Shown: piece after piece, positions 50,153 to 59,000 of the stretch
Numbering within the stretch: position 1 is the stretch's first letter
How the letters are laid out: each line of letters begins with the position of its first letter
Assembly: GCA_021739645.1 (NCBI GenBank)
Contig: JAIPBL010000011.1
Location: 1 to 64,000, forward strand
Origin: Saprospiraceae bacterium
GTDB taxonomy: Bacteria > Bacteroidota > Bacteroidia > Chitinophagales > Saprospiraceae
Length of the DNA stretch: 64,000 nt
Reading direction: 5' to 3'
The notes under the pieces: model-generated
Told to the model about the DNA's origin: nothing
Seen by the model: only the letters and a program-made list of their open reading frames with translations
The model's database searches: none
Position numbers and translations under genes: made by a program

Positions 50153-52867
50153 CTACCCCGGCTGAAACGGCAACTCCGCCGCAAACGGCAGCGCATGTTC
50201 CAAGTCCAGTTCGGCAGAAAACACGCCGCTGTCCTCGGTTTCCAGCGTAAATCCCCGGGCTTTGAACATCCGAATCATGTGCGAATTGTTGCGCAGCACC
50301 GAAGCGTTCACCTTTTTGATGCCCTTGTCCCGGGCGATTTCCAGCATGTAATCGGTCATCAGGCTGCCGAGGCCCTGGTTTTGCCACGGGTCGGCCACGA
50401 GGATGGCGAACTCCGCCGTTTCGCCCCAGCCGTCGGCGATGATGCGCACCACGCCGGCCATGTGCTTTTTACCGTCTTCGGTAATTTCCACAATCAAGGC
50501 CATCTCGCGGTCGTAGTCAATCTGCGTGAGGCGGGTCAGGAACTCGTGCGTCACTTTTGGAACAAACCCAAAAAACCGGAAGTACAGCGACTGGTCGGAC
50601 AGGCGCTTGAACATCTCGGCCTCCATCGGCTCGTCCTCTGGGCGGATGGGCCGTAGCAGCGCCTCTCGGTTGTCCTTGAGCAGTATCGTTTTGACGTATT
50701 TTTCGGGGTAAGGCGAAATGACGAGGTGCTGGTACGGATGCCCCTTCTGGCGGGGTTGGTACTCGTTCAGCCCGATGCGGGCGTCCACCACGATGCCGCC
50801 GGTCTCGTCCACGAGGTAGGGATTGATGTCCATTTCCCGCACTTCGGGGAAGTCCATCAGCACGTAGGCAAACTTCTGAATCGTAAAAGCCAGCTCGTCC
50901 AAGTCAACACCGGGGATACCCCGGAATCCCTTTAATTGCTGGTAAATGCGGGTGCCTTCGATGATGCGGCGGGCCAACGCCATGTTCAGCGGGGGCAAGC
51001 CAAAATCGGTGTCCTTGATGACTTCCACGGCCACGCCGCCTTGCCCGAAGACGATGAGCGGCCCGAAAATCGGGTCCCGTTTTGCCCCAATCAACAACTC
51101 GTACCGCTTCTTTTGCATTTTTTCCACCAAAACCCCGACAATACGGGCATCCGGTTTGTGTTTTTTGACCGATTCTATGATTTCATTATACGCTTTTTCA
51201 GCTTCGGCTTTCGTCGAAATATGCAGGCGCACACCGCCCACGTCGGTTTTGTGCAGCGCATCCGGCGACACGATTTTCAGTACCACTGGAAAGCCGCTTT
51301 GCTCCGCAAAAACGCCCGCTTCCTTGGCCGAAGTGGCCACAAAATTTCCGCCGACGGGGATGCTGTAGCAGCCGAGCAGCGCCTTCGCCTCATTTTCGAG
51401 GAGGTAGTCCCGGCCTTCGGACAATGCGGTACGGATGATGTGCCAGGCGGCGTCCCGTTTGGGAACAAAACGCCGAGGTGCTTCGGGCGGTGTTTCGTAA
51501 AGCAGCTCGACATTGCGAGTGTACTGCCACATTTGCAGAAAAACATCCACGGCACTTTCGGGGTAGCGGTAGTTCGGAACCTTGCCTGCTTCCAAGATTT
51601 CACGGGCTTCCCACACGTCTTTTTCACCCATCCATGCAGCAAGGACGGGCTTGCGGGTCAATTTGCCCGCTTTCACGAGCTCGCTCGCCGTGCCCGCTGC
51701 GTCCGTTACCGTTTGGACGGTGAGGATGGTCAAAACGCCGTCCACGCCTTCATCGGCAAGGCAGATTTCAACGGCCTTGCGGTACGCCGTTGGGGAAGCA
51801 TCCCCGAGCACGTCCACGGGATTGCCATGGCTCCAGTTGACGGGCAGCGCCTCGCTTAGCTTGGTGATGCTTTCTTCGGAAAGTTGGGCCAACTTGCCAC
51901 CCCTTGTGGTCAGGTAGTCGGTGGCAAGCACGCCGGGACCACCTGCATTAGTGACGATGGCGAGACGGTTGCCGTCTGGCCGATGTTGCATGCTGAGTGC
52001 TTGGGCGCAGTTGAACAACTGCGAAATCCGCTCCACCCGGATGCAGCCTGCCCGTTGGAAAGCCGCATCGAAAGCCGCATCATTGCCGGCCAACGTACCC
52101 GTGTGGGACATGGCTGCCTTGGTGCCGTCCGAGCTTTTTCCAGCTTTCAGAATGATGATGGGTTTGGAGCGGGCGAAAGCCCTTGCAGCGCTCATGAACC
52201 GCCGGGCATGGGTCAGCGATTCCATGTAAATCAGGATGCACGACGTCTCTTGGTTCGTGCCGAAATAGTCAATCAGCTCCGCAAAACCGATGTCAATCAT
52301 GGAGCCGATGGAGACGAAGTGGCTGAAGCCAACGCTCTGCTCGCAGGCCCAGTCGAGAATGGAGGAGCAAAGGGCGCCGCTCTGCGAAATGAAGGCGATG
52401 TTGCCCGGCAGCGCCATGCGGTTGGCGAAGGTGGCGTTCATGCCCAGCTTCGGGTTGATGATGCCGAGGCAGTTCGGGCCGACGATGCGCATGCCGAACT
52501 TCCGGCTGGTTTTCAGGATTTCGGCGACCATTTTCTTGCCCTCCTCGCCAGCCTCCTGGAAGCCCGCCGAGATGATGACCAAGCCACCAACGCCTGCTTT
52601 TCCGCACTCCTCGACCACGCCAGGGACGAATTTGGAGGGTAAAATGATGACCGCTAAATCAACAGGAGCAGGTGCTTGCGCAATGTTTTCGAACGCTGGA
52701 ATGCCCAGCACTTCCTTGTTTTTGGGATTGATGGGGTACAGGCCACCTTTGAAGCCGTTGTCTTTCAGGTTCTTGAAAAGCGAGTGCCCCACCGAGTCTT
52801 CCCGGGTGGAGGCGCCAATGACGGCAATGGATTTGGGCTTGAAAATTTTATCGAGTTGGTGTACCAT
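50153..52867 (-). CDS. ADP-forming acyl-CoA synthetase fused to GNAT acetyltransferase
   Basis: A 904-residue fusion related to the Pat/YfiQ protein acetyltransferases. Order: CoA-binding domain (about 8-100, SIAVIGASTREDSVGHS), succinyl-CoA-ligase-like domains with the phospho-His site AAMSHTGTLAGND (His255), an ATP-grasp domain (about 480-700, with GFPVVLKIVSPDALHKTDVGGV), and a GNAT domain (about 735-890, with DPWQNQGLGSLMTDYML). Because His255 is kept, the synthetase half may be active (acetyl-CoA plus ADP to acetate plus ATP), unlike in some Pat proteins. It could couple acyl-CoA state to lysine acetylation. Confidence 0.93.
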   Translation of the reverse strand: MVHQLDKIFKPKSIAVIGASTREDSVGHSLFKNLKDNGFKGGLYPINPKNKEVLGIPAFENIAQAPAPVDLAVIILPSKFVPGVVEECGKAGVGGLVIISAGFQEAGEEGKKMVAEILKTSRKFGMRIVGPNCLGIINPKLGMNATFANRMALPGNIAFISQSGALCSSILDWACEQSVGFSHFVSIGSMIDIGFAELIDYFGTNQETSCILIYMESLTHARRFMSAARAFARSKPIIILKAGKSSDGTKAAMSHTGTLAGNDAAFDAAFQRAGCIRVERISQLFNCAQALSMQHRPDGNRLAIVTNAGGPGVLATDYLTTRGGKLAQLSEESITKLSEALPVNWSHGNPVDVLGDASPTAYRKAVEICLADEGVDGVLTILTVQTVTDAAGTASELVKAGKLTRKPVLAAWMGEKDVWEAREILEAGKVPNYRYPESAVDVFLQMWQYTRNVELLYETPPEAPRRFVPKRDAAWHIIRTALSEGRDYLLENEAKALLGCYSIPVGGNFVATSAKEAGVFAEQSGFPVVLKIVSPDALHKTDVGGVRLHISTKAEAEKAYNEIIESVKKHKPDARIVGVLVEKMQKKRYELLIGAKRDPIFGPLIVFGQGGVAVEVIKDTDFGLPPLNMALARRIIEGTRIYQQLKGFRGIPGVDLDELAFTIQKFAYVLMDFPEVREMDINPYLVDETGGIVVDARIGLNEYQPRQKGHPYQHLVISPYPEKYVKTILLKDNREALLRPIRPEDEPMEAEMFKRLSDQSLYFRFFGFVPKVTHEFLTRLTQIDYDREMALIVEITEDGKKHMAGVVRIIADGWGETAEFAILVADPWQNQGLGSLMTDYMLEIARDKGIKKVNASVLRNNSHMIRMFKARGFTLETEDSGVFSAELDLEHALPFAAELPFQPG

Positions 52868-52918
52868 GACTGGGTGATTTTTGGCGGCTTAATTTGGTAG
52901 GACTTAAAATTCGGGGCA

Positions 52919-52926
52919 AAATTAGG
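52919..52926 (-). promoter_or_regulatory. -7 box TAATTTTG of synthetase/GNAT gene
   Basis: Reverse-strand TAnnTTTG match 51 nt before the ATG. Confidence 0.6.
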
Positions 52927-52989
52927 CGGGGGTCGCTTGTCAGGTAGGTGATAAAAATCAGCGGATTTTGGGAGAAAAGTCAGCAGCAT

Positions 52990-53043
52990 GTAGCCCGGAA
53001 ATCCTTTCCGGGGACGCTGCTCCCGGAAAGGATTTCTGGGTTA
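52990..53043. repeat. Palindrome overlapping the esterase stop codon
   Basis: Arms 52990-53013 and 53020-53043 are reverse complements apart from two G-U-compatible differences. The stop codon of the esterase gene (53041-53043) lies inside the right arm. It may terminate the transcript or be an inserted palindromic repeat that set the gene's end. Confidence 0.75.
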
Positions 53044-53955
53044 CAAAGCAGCCATCCACGCCACCAGCCACGGCATCCACTCCTGTCCATTCACCGGGTT
53101 TTGCAGGCCGAATCCATGGCCGCCACTTGGCCAAAAATGCGCCTCGGCAGGTACCCCATTGCGCAAGCAAGCCTCATAAAAAAGCAGGCTGTTTTCGATT
53201 TTCACCCAATCGTCTTGGGCATGCACGAGGAAGGCGGGCGGCGACTGCGGCGTGACCCGCAGTTCGTTTGAGAAAAAGGCCACCTGCTGCAACGAAGCCT
53301 CTTTGCCTATCAGGTTTTCCTTGGAGCCGTCGTGCCCGATTCCGTCCCGGAAGCTGACGACGGGGTAAATCAGCGCCACGAAATTGGGGCGGAAGGAGGT
53401 GGGGTCGGTGCAAGTTGCATCCGCCAAAAAATCAAAATGCGTGGCAGCAGAGGCAGCGAGGTGGCCGCCTGCCGAGAAGCCCATGATGCCGATTTTGTTG
53501 GGCGAAATTTGCCACTCGGCTGCCCGCTTGCGCACCAGCCGAATGGCCTGCTGGGCATCTTGAAGGGGCGCTAGTGATTTATCCACGCAGTAGCGGTCGC
53601 TGGGGATTCGGTAGCGGAGGACGAAGGCGGTGATGCCTGATTCGTTGAGTGCTTTGGCTACTTGCGTACCCTCGTGGTCGGTGGCTGTGCCGCTGTAGCC
53701 GCCTCCGGGGCAGATAATCATGGCTGCGCCGTTGGGTTTTGCAGGTTTAAAAATGGTCAGGGTCGGCAAGGAGGTTTCGGTGGTGAACTCGATTTCCCAA
53801 TCGTTGATTTCCGTCTTTTCGAGGTTACGTGTGGGTTTGGAGTTTGGGATGGGGACGTCGCCGTTAATATAGAGCGGGAAGCTTTGTTGGGCTTGGATAT
53901 TTGCGGAGCAAAAAAACAAGCTGAGACAAACGGGGAGGTAGTGCTGAAATTTCAT
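53041..53955 (-). CDS. Secreted alpha/beta-hydrolase (acetyl-esterase-like)
   Basis: A 304-residue exported esterase with a signal peptide ending near IQAQ. The alpha/beta-hydrolase signatures are an oxyanion loop CPGGGYSGTATDHEG, the nucleophile Ser in IGIMGFSAGGHLA, an Asp in VHAQDDWVK and the His in PSGGHGFGL. This combination is typical of acetylxylan- and BD-FAE-type esterases that remove acetyl or other acyl groups from polysaccharides. It is a single gene, and its 3' end is formed by a palindrome. Confidence 0.92.
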   Translation of the reverse strand: MKFQHYLPVCLSLFFCSANIQAQQSFPLYINGDVPIPNSKPTRNLEKTEINDWEIEFTTETSLPTLTIFKPAKPNGAAMIICPGGGYSGTATDHEGTQVAKALNESGITAFVLRYRIPSDRYCVDKSLAPLQDAQQAIRLVRKRAAEWQISPNKIGIMGFSAGGHLAASAATHFDFLADATCTDPTSFRPNFVALIYPVVSFRDGIGHDGSKENLIGKEASLQQVAFFSNELRVTPQSPPAFLVHAQDDWVKIENSLLFYEACLRNGVPAEAHFWPSGGHGFGLQNPVNGQEWMPWLVAWMAAL

Positions 53956-54009
53956 GTTTTGCTTTTTTACAAAGGTGAAAAAGAATGGGGGAAAGTGGTC
54001 ACATGAAAA

Positions 54010-54085
54010 ATTAGCTTGAATTTTTCGGGTTGACCTTAAAAATTCAAGCTAATTTTGCAAATCAACCTGAAAAATTCAAGCTAAT
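54010..54085. repeat. Triple repeat flanking the DUF4143 gene promoter
   Basis: Three copies of the core aattcaagctaat occur: inverted at 54010-54033, direct at 54038-54053, and direct at 54062-54085. The outer two form a 24-bp inverted repeat with one mismatch. The middle copy overlaps the -7 box, and the last contains the A and T of the start codon. Confidence 0.85.
54050..54057 (+). promoter_or_regulatory. -7 box TAATTTTG of DUF4143 ATPase gene
   Basis: TAnnTTTG match embedded in the middle repeat, 26 nt before the ATG. Binding of anything to the repeats would block it. Confidence 0.6.
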
Positions 54086-55214
54086 GATACAGCGAACCAT
54101 TGAGGAGCAAATTAAATCGGACTTGGCGGAAAGCCAAAAAATAATTCTGGTGTACGGCCCAAGGCAAGTTGGGAAAACAACTTTGGTCAGGCAAGTGGTT
54201 GCCGGGCTACCACATAAATCCTTGGAAATCAACGCAGACCAGTACAAATACAACGAGATTCTTTCAAGCCGGGACTTGACCAAGATGAAAGAATTGGTGG
54301 GCAACAACGAATTGTTGTTCATTGACGAGGCACAGAATATCTCGGACATCGGCATCAACCTAAAAATTCTGCACGATGGGCTACCAAATTTAAGAATTAT
54401 TGCTACAGGTTCATCCTCTTTCGAGTTAGCAAATAAAGTGAAGGAACCGTTGACTGGCAGGGCTTGGTCATACCAACTTTACCCGATTTCATTGCTGGAA
54501 TTGTCCGCTGAGAGAACGCCCTTTGAGCTCAAAGACCAACTGGAAAGCTACCTGCGTTTCGGGATGTACCCCGATGTGTTGAACCTGAAAGGGGGTGAGA
54601 CAAAAATCCGCCACCTCCGGGAATTGGCAGGCGCTTATCTCTACAAGGACATCCTACAACTGTCCAATATCAAGCATTCCGACAAGCTGGTAAAACTATT
54701 GAAATTGCTGGCTTTTCAGGTAGGTTCGCAGGTCTCGTTGCACGAACTGGGCAAGTCCCTCGAAATGAGCCACGAAACCGTCAACAACTATATTGACCTG
54801 CTGGAAAAAGGCTTTATCGTGTTCCGCTTGTCGGGGTTCAGTCGAAACCTACGCAAGGAGGTCAACAAGATGACGAAGATTTTCTTCTACGATATTGGCA
54901 TCCGAAACATGCTCATCGAGAACTTCAACCCACTCGAAATGCGGCAGGACGTTGGGGCAATTTGGGAGAATTTTTTAGTAGCCGAGCGGCGAAAAAAAGT
55001 AGAATACCAGCGGATATACGGCACCTCCTATTTTTGGCGAACTTATTCTGGTGCCGAGCTTGATTATGTAGAGGAACGGGACGGCCAACTCTTTGGCTAT
55101 GAGTTCAAATGGAAGGCCGGGAAGGCCAAGGCACCTGCCACTTGGTTGGAAACTTATGACAATGCAAGCTATCAATTGGTGAACAGGGAGAATTTCCTGG
55201 AGTTCGTAACCTAG
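54084..55214 (+). CDS. AAA-type ATPase with DUF4143 C-terminus
   Basis: A 376-residue P-loop ATPase (ATPase_2/AAA_14). Walker A is YGPRQVGKTTL, Walker B LLFIDEAQN, then the sensor-like ATGSSSFEL. The C-terminal DUF4143 half contains a helix-turn-helix-like segment (SLHELGKSLEMSHETVNNYIDLLEK) and a PD-(D/E)XK-like strand set ending GAELDYVEERDGQLFGYEFKWK, which keeps candidate acidic and Lys residues. Such proteins are common in accessory regions; their function is unsettled. ATG 54084 lies at the end of a repeat; a longer frame from 54030 would start inside it. Confidence 0.88.
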   Translation: MIQRTIEEQIKSDLAESQKIILVYGPRQVGKTTLVRQVVAGLPHKSLEINADQYKYNEILSSRDLTKMKELVGNNELLFIDEAQNISDIGINLKILHDGLPNLRIIATGSSSFELANKVKEPLTGRAWSYQLYPISLLELSAERTPFELKDQLESYLRFGMYPDVLNLKGGETKIRHLRELAGAYLYKDILQLSNIKHSDKLVKLLKLLAFQVGSQVSLHELGKSLEMSHETVNNYIDLLEKGFIVFRLSGFSRNLRKEVNKMTKIFFYDIGIRNMLIENFNPLEMRQDVGAIWENFLVAERRKKVEYQRIYGTSYFWRTYSGAELDYVEERDGQLFGYEFKWKAGKAKAPATWLETYDNASYQLVNRENFLEFVT

Positions 55215-55238
55215 GCCGTCAGCCAAATTTTAGTTTTG

Positions 55239-55246
55239 TATTTTTG
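55239..55246 (+). promoter_or_regulatory. -7 box TATTTTTG of DUF433/DUF5615 operon
   Basis: Exact TAnnTTTG match 15 nt before the DUF433 ATG. Confidence 0.7.
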
Positions 55247-55260
55247 CAAAAAACAATGCC

Positions 55261-55491
55261 ATGCAATTGGAAAAATTCATCGAAATAAATCCTCAAATTA
55301 TGATGGGCAAGCCCGTCATTAAAGGCACTAGAATTACCGTTGAACTGATTTTGGAAAAATTAGCTGCCGAAGATACAATCGAGGACATCTTGGCAGAACA
55401 TCCCAGGCTGAAACGAGAGCATATTTTGGCTGCATTCGCTTTTGCAGCGAATATGTTGAAAGGGGAAAAAATAATAGCACTAGCTGCATGA
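55261..55491 (+). CDS. DUF433 antitoxin
   Basis: A 76-residue DUF433 (VapB-like) helix-turn-helix protein with the usual opening IEINPQIMMGKPVIKGTRITVELILEKLA and DTIEDILAEHPRLKREHILAAFAFA. It pairs with DUF5615 PIN-like toxins. Its stop overlaps the toxin ATG (55488-55491). It is intact here although the toxin frame is broken. Confidence 0.9.
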   Translation: MQLEKFIEINPQIMMGKPVIKGTRITVELILEKLAAEDTIEDILAEHPRLKREHILAAFAFAANMLKGEKIIALAA

Positions 55492-55842
55492 AATTCATAG
55501 TCGACGAAGGTGTGGACGCTACGCTGGTCTCGTTGCTCCGCTCAGACAATCATGATGTAATTTACTTTGCGGAGGCTGAAACCAGTACATCCGATGCTGT
55601 AATTCTTGAACTTGCGAACAGCCAGGAAAGGAATTTTGATTACACGTGACAAAGACTTTGGTGAATTGGTTTACCGAATGAAAATGGTACACTCAGGAAT
55701 CATTCTTGCCCGGCTCGAAGATTTGAAATCAAGCACTCGCTCCCAAATCGTTTATAATTTCATCTTAAAACACGAAGCTGAATTGACTGGCTCATTCATA
55801 GTTATCCAATCTGGCACAGCTCGGATACGGAAAATCCAATAA
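55488..55842 (+). pseudogene. DUF5615 PIN-like toxin, frameshifted
   Basis: The frame from ATG 55488 encodes the N-terminal half of a DUF5615 PIN-like toxin (MKFIVDEGVDATLVSLLRSD to VILELANSQE) but stops at 55647-55649. The +1 frame continues the family with ILITRDKDFGELVYRM and KHEAELTGSFIVIQSG to 55842. Removing one base near 55629-55633 (a gaaaggaa tract) would restore one reading frame of about 118 codons. It is either an inactivated toxin, a sequencing error in a purine tract, or a case of slippage. The intact DUF433 partner gene overlaps its start. Confidence 0.85.
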
Positions 55843-55917
55843 CCTTACCCATCTGCCCCATTTCCGACAAAACCCAAAATTCCCCTCCCCCCACCTCCCC
55901 CTTTCCCTTTTTTCGTG

Positions 55918-55925
55918 TAATTTTG
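55918..55925 (+). promoter_or_regulatory. -7 box TAATTTTG of giant adhesin gene
   Basis: TAnnTTTG match about 100 nt before ATG 56025. It supports that ATG over the frame opening at 55923. Confidence 0.6.
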
Positions 55926-56024
55926 AAAGAAATTCCCTCGTTGGAAAGTCAAAGCTGGGTAGCTTGCAGCCGCTACTTTTTATTTTACACTTTTTACTTG
56001 AGCATCACCGATTACAAAAATTTT

Positions 56025-59000
56025 ATGCGCATAATCCCAAGGCTCATATTCCTTATCGTTTTCTTCTTTTCCGCTCCCGCAATTTGGGCGCAAAACTGCG
56101 GCTGCGCCGATGCAGGTAACTGCCCAATCCAATTCCCAGCCAACACCAACACCCAAGTCTGTTACGAATTTACCGATGCCTTCAACAACAACTTGGCCAG
56201 CCCCTCACAGGGCGTTTGCGGGGTCTATATCAAGTTCCGGCACGGGCATATCGGCGACCTGGAACTGACCCTGACCTCCCCCGCCGGACAACAAGTACAG
56301 CTCGTCGGAAGCAATCTCAACTGTAATACCTTCACTCCATTGGCCACTTGGGACATCCTCTTCGTCCCCTGCGCCGCCACCTGCCACCCCGACACCGTGG
56401 GCAACTGCATTTACCCTTGTGTTTTTGATGGCTGCCCAACCACTTGCCCCTGGGGCAGCGGAATTTACGACGGCGAGTACCACCCTTTCAGTGGCTGTTT
56501 GGAAAACTTCAACACCGGGCCTGTCAACGGCCAGTGGTGCCTCGAAATCGGAAACGGCGCGCAGTTCAACGGTGGTACCATCTTCGATTTTGAAATCATC
56601 CTCTGCGACCAGTCCGGCATCCTCTGCTGCGACGCCGACGCCGGGAACCTCCCCGACCCCAACGTGACCGCCTGCATCGGCGACCCTTCGCTCAACCTTG
56701 ACCTCGTGCCGAGTTACGGGGCACTCGTGCCGGACCCCGCCGAGTACGGCTACACTTTCACCGTATTTCACAATGGCTTGCTCCACGACCTGGACACCAC
56801 CGACAATTTCACCAGCTACCCCGTCGGCACCTACACCGTCTGCGGATTGAGTTACCTGCTGGCCGATTCGGCGAGTCTGCCCACAGTCGGAACGCCCATG
56901 ACGCCTCAATCCCTCGACGCCGACCTGCACGGCGCCACCCCACCCTTTTGCGGCGATATCGGCCTGAACTGCGTCGTGGTCAACATCGGCGCACCGCCGC
57001 CCACGACCATGCTCCTTGACACGATTTGCGATGGGCAAACCGTCGTTTTTGATGGGCAAAACATCGGCAGCCAGGGTACGTACCGAGACACGCTACCCTC
57101 TTTTTTCAGTTGCGACAGCATCGTGAACCTCTTGCTCACGGTTCTGCCCAACGTGGACACCAAACTGTTTGAAACCGTGTGCTTTGGCGATACGGTTTGG
57201 GTCGGAAACATGCCGTTTTCCACCACAGATACCTTCGTCGTTGACCTCCTGACCAGTTTTGGCTGCGACAGTACGGTAACCCTGGACCTGACCGTTTTAC
57301 CCGAAAACACCACTACGCTCAACGAAATCATTTGCGAAGGTGAAACGTTTGCCGTAGGCAACACAAACTACTCAAACACAGGCACTTACGTACAAAATTT
57401 GACATCGTGGCTCAATTGCGACAGCACCGTAACCCTGAACCTGACCGTGGTGCAAACCAGCGTCAGTATCGCACCGCCCGACACACTTACCTGTCAGCAA
57501 ACGACCGTGCCGCTGACCTCCACAGCGACCACTTCCTTCGGAACTTTGAGCTATGCTTGGACGACCATCGGCGGCACATTCAGCGGCCCAACCAACCAGC
57601 CAAACGCAACGGCAACCGCCCCAGGCGACTACATCCTGACGGTGACCGCCGCCGGGTGCAGCAGTAGCGACACCGTGACCGTGTTGCAGGATGCCATGAT
57701 GCCGAATGCCATCATCGTGCCTTCGGCAACGACCTTGACCTGTACCAACTCGCTTATCCTGCTCAACGGCAACAATTCCACGCCCACCAGCAATTTCAAC
57801 TGGGTCTGGACGGCGCTCGGTGGCAGCCCGATGGCCAATACCAACACGCTCATCGTCACCGTAACACAGCCGGACACCTACCGCCTCGTCATCACGGATG
57901 TCACCAATTCCTGCAAGGACACAGCCACCATCGTCATCACCCAAAACATCGCCCCGCCGGTGGCCAACGCAGGTCAGGATTTGGAACTTTCCTGCACCCA
58001 ACCGACCGTGAACCTGAGCGGGATTTCCTCCACCCCCAATGGCGGCATTTCGTTCACGTGGAGCACCAGCGGGACGGGCAATATTTTACCGCCGACCAAT
58101 ACCGCCACGGTGGCCACCGATGCACAGGGCACCTACCAGCTCGTGGTGGAGAGCTTGGCAAATGGCTGCCGGGACACCGACCTCGTCGTAGTGACCGTGG
58201 ATACCCTGACGCCAAACGCTCAAATTGCATTGCCGCAAGGCGACCTGCTCAACTGCAACATTGACACCTTGACGCTTGACGGCAGTGGCTCCACAGGCTC
58301 TCAATTTGTTGTTTATCAATGGACGGGGAATATTTTCAACCAACAGGGAACTCCGATAGCGCACACCAGCACCCCCGGTGTTTTTACCCTAAAACTCACC
58401 GACACTTCCAACGGCTGCGCCGACTCGACTAGCGTGACCATCGGCACGGACTTCACGCCGCCTGTCGCCGATGCCGGGCCGGACGACTCGCTCTCATGTT
58501 CCGTCATTTCGTTGCAAATTGGCGGCAGCGGCACCTCCACCGGACCCGATTTTATTTACGAATGGACAACCTCCCCCGGCGGTGCATTTCTCGACCCAAC
58601 CGACCAGCCGAACGTCAGCGTGAACGAGCCAGCCAGTTACCTGCTCACCGTCACGGACACCACCAACGGCTGTACCAGTTCGGACTTCGTCAACATTACC
58701 CAAAACCAAATACCACCCGTGGCCAACGCTGGGCCAGACTATGTGCTGAACTGCACCGATACCTCCGTGGTGCTGGACGCCAGCAATTCGACCATCGTGC
58801 CGTTCGCTAAATTTGCTTGGTTAAATAGCTTGGGCGATACGATTTCAAAGGACGTGCAAGTAGCCGTGGACTATCCCGACACTTTTGTTTTTGTGATAAA
58901 CCTCGCCTTTTGCACCAGCTACGACACGGTCGTGGTGACGGAAGGAACCATCGCCCCAGTGGCCAGTGCTGGCCCCGACCAACAGCTCGACTGTTTCACT

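Noticed and set aside
55923-56024. 34-residue N-terminal extension of the giant adhesin
   Set aside because: The frame opens inside the -7 box; ATG 56025 gives a clean signal peptide.
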